Below the pieces are notes generated by a model. The model worked only from the letters and a program-made list of their open reading frames with translations. It made no database searches and had not been told where the DNA came from. DNA of 43,454 bases from Affinirhizobium straminoryzae (GTDB lineage Bacteria; Pseudomonadota; Alphaproteobacteria; Rhizobiales; Rhizobiaceae), in assembly GCF_007004135.1 (NCBI RefSeq), contig NZ_VJMG01000039.1, positions 1 through 43,454 on the forward strand. Reading direction: 5' to 3'. This document shows, piece after piece, positions 43,046 through 43,454 of the stretch; position 1 is the first letter of the stretch, and the number at the start of each line of letters is the position of its first letter. Position numbers and translations under genes: made by a program.

Positions 43046-43454
43046 AGGGCGCAGGCTTCAAAGAGGAAAGCGCCCGGACAACTTCAAGTCAGCGGCGGCG
43101 CACTTTCTCCGTAGCGACCTTGCATTCGAACGCATCTGCGAGTGTGTGTTTGATCGCATGCAGGGAATATGAGGTAGCTTCGGATTTAGGTCCGATTTTG
43201 GAAGGCTGAAAACACAAATTTCATGAGCGAATTGAAGGCGCAAAGAGGTCATTGTGTGGGCCGCGAGTCACTCATCAAAATCGTGTTGCCAGCATCTTGC
43301 TCTTCATGAGGTTCGAACCGGCAAGCTTAGGCTTGCGATCTGGAAATCATTGAGAATTTAATCCTCTCAAGCTGCAGTGCCTCAAGATGAAGGGCGTTCA
43401 GATCCTAAAATTCGTCAGCCGATGCAGGTGAACCGTGAATAGCCCCGAGTTTCG
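43046..43454. other. Gene-poor end of window, about 410 bp
   Basis: No coding region is supported. A 6-bp inverted repeat (GGGCGC...GCGCCC, 43047-43075) just after the AraC-type stop might be a weak terminator, and GCAAGC-ttag-GCTTGC (43321-43336) is a perfect small hairpin of unknown meaning. Confidence 0.45.

Noticed and set aside
43310..43319. GGTTCGAACC, resembling a tRNA T-arm
   Set aside because: No acceptor stem, D-arm or anticodon arm can be folded around it; probably a chance palindrome.

Overview
The window looks like a chromosomal or megaplasmid segment of an alphaproteobacterium of the order Hyphomicrobiales, most likely Rhizobiaceae (Rhizobium/Agrobacterium/Ensifer-like). This is inferred from the GC-rich codon use, the several oligopeptide-type ABC operons with catabolic enzymes built in, the alphaproteobacterial character of the GroEL remnant and the relics of IS3 and IS1182 type transposases. 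No rRNA, tRNA, CRISPR array or intact mobile element was found.

Region 1 (1-8048, + strand) is one tightly packed operon: the C-terminal part of a family 5 solute-binding protein, two permeases, then three enzymes (an SDR dehydrogenase, a NodB-type deacetylase/amidohydrolase and a gamma-glutamyltransferase-like Ntn hydrolase), then the two ATPases. The enzymes sit between permease and ATPase genes, so import and breakdown of one substrate are probably coupled. The GGT-like protein keeps the catalytic threonine but appears to have lost the residues that bind a gamma-glutamyl group.

Region 2 (8049-14150) shows decay. It holds an IS3-type transposase relic, a GroEL gene with an in-frame internal deletion that removes the apical and much of the intermediate domain, an SsuB-like ATPase next to a permease fragment joined to a tautomerase fragment, an orphan family 5 binding protein, an OsmC-family protein with a small membrane protein, and about 690 bp without a recognisable gene.

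Region 3 (14151-32467) is the most coherent and interesting part: 14 genes in four transcription units. They are gntR plus a BisC-like molybdoenzyme (-); a binding protein, two permeases, an M20-like protein, an ornithine-cyclodeaminase-family protein and a two-domain rhodanese (+); a fused double ATPase, an SDR and a DAO-type flavoenzyme (-); and a D-cysteine-desulfhydrase-family PLP enzyme with HyuA and HyuB (+). The ABC transporter is complete only if the second and third units are combined. The two divergent promoter regions, 10.5 kb apart, share an identical 15-bp palindrome-like element (17223-17237 and, inverted, 27763-27777), a good candidate for the GntR operator. I read this as one regulon for import and catabolism of a sulfur-containing, probably cyclic amino-acid or peptide derivative. 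The substrate is unknown.

Region 4 (32468-43454) is an accessory redox/detoxification region: a stand-alone FAD aromatic-type hydroxylase, a small membrane protein, an IS1182-type relic, a divergent TetR/SDR pair with two palindromic operators, and a five-gene + strand set (SDR, Old Yellow Enzyme, SDR, alpha/beta hydrolase, quinone-oxidoreductase-like MDR). It ends with a broken SDR divergent from a GlxA-type AraC regulator.
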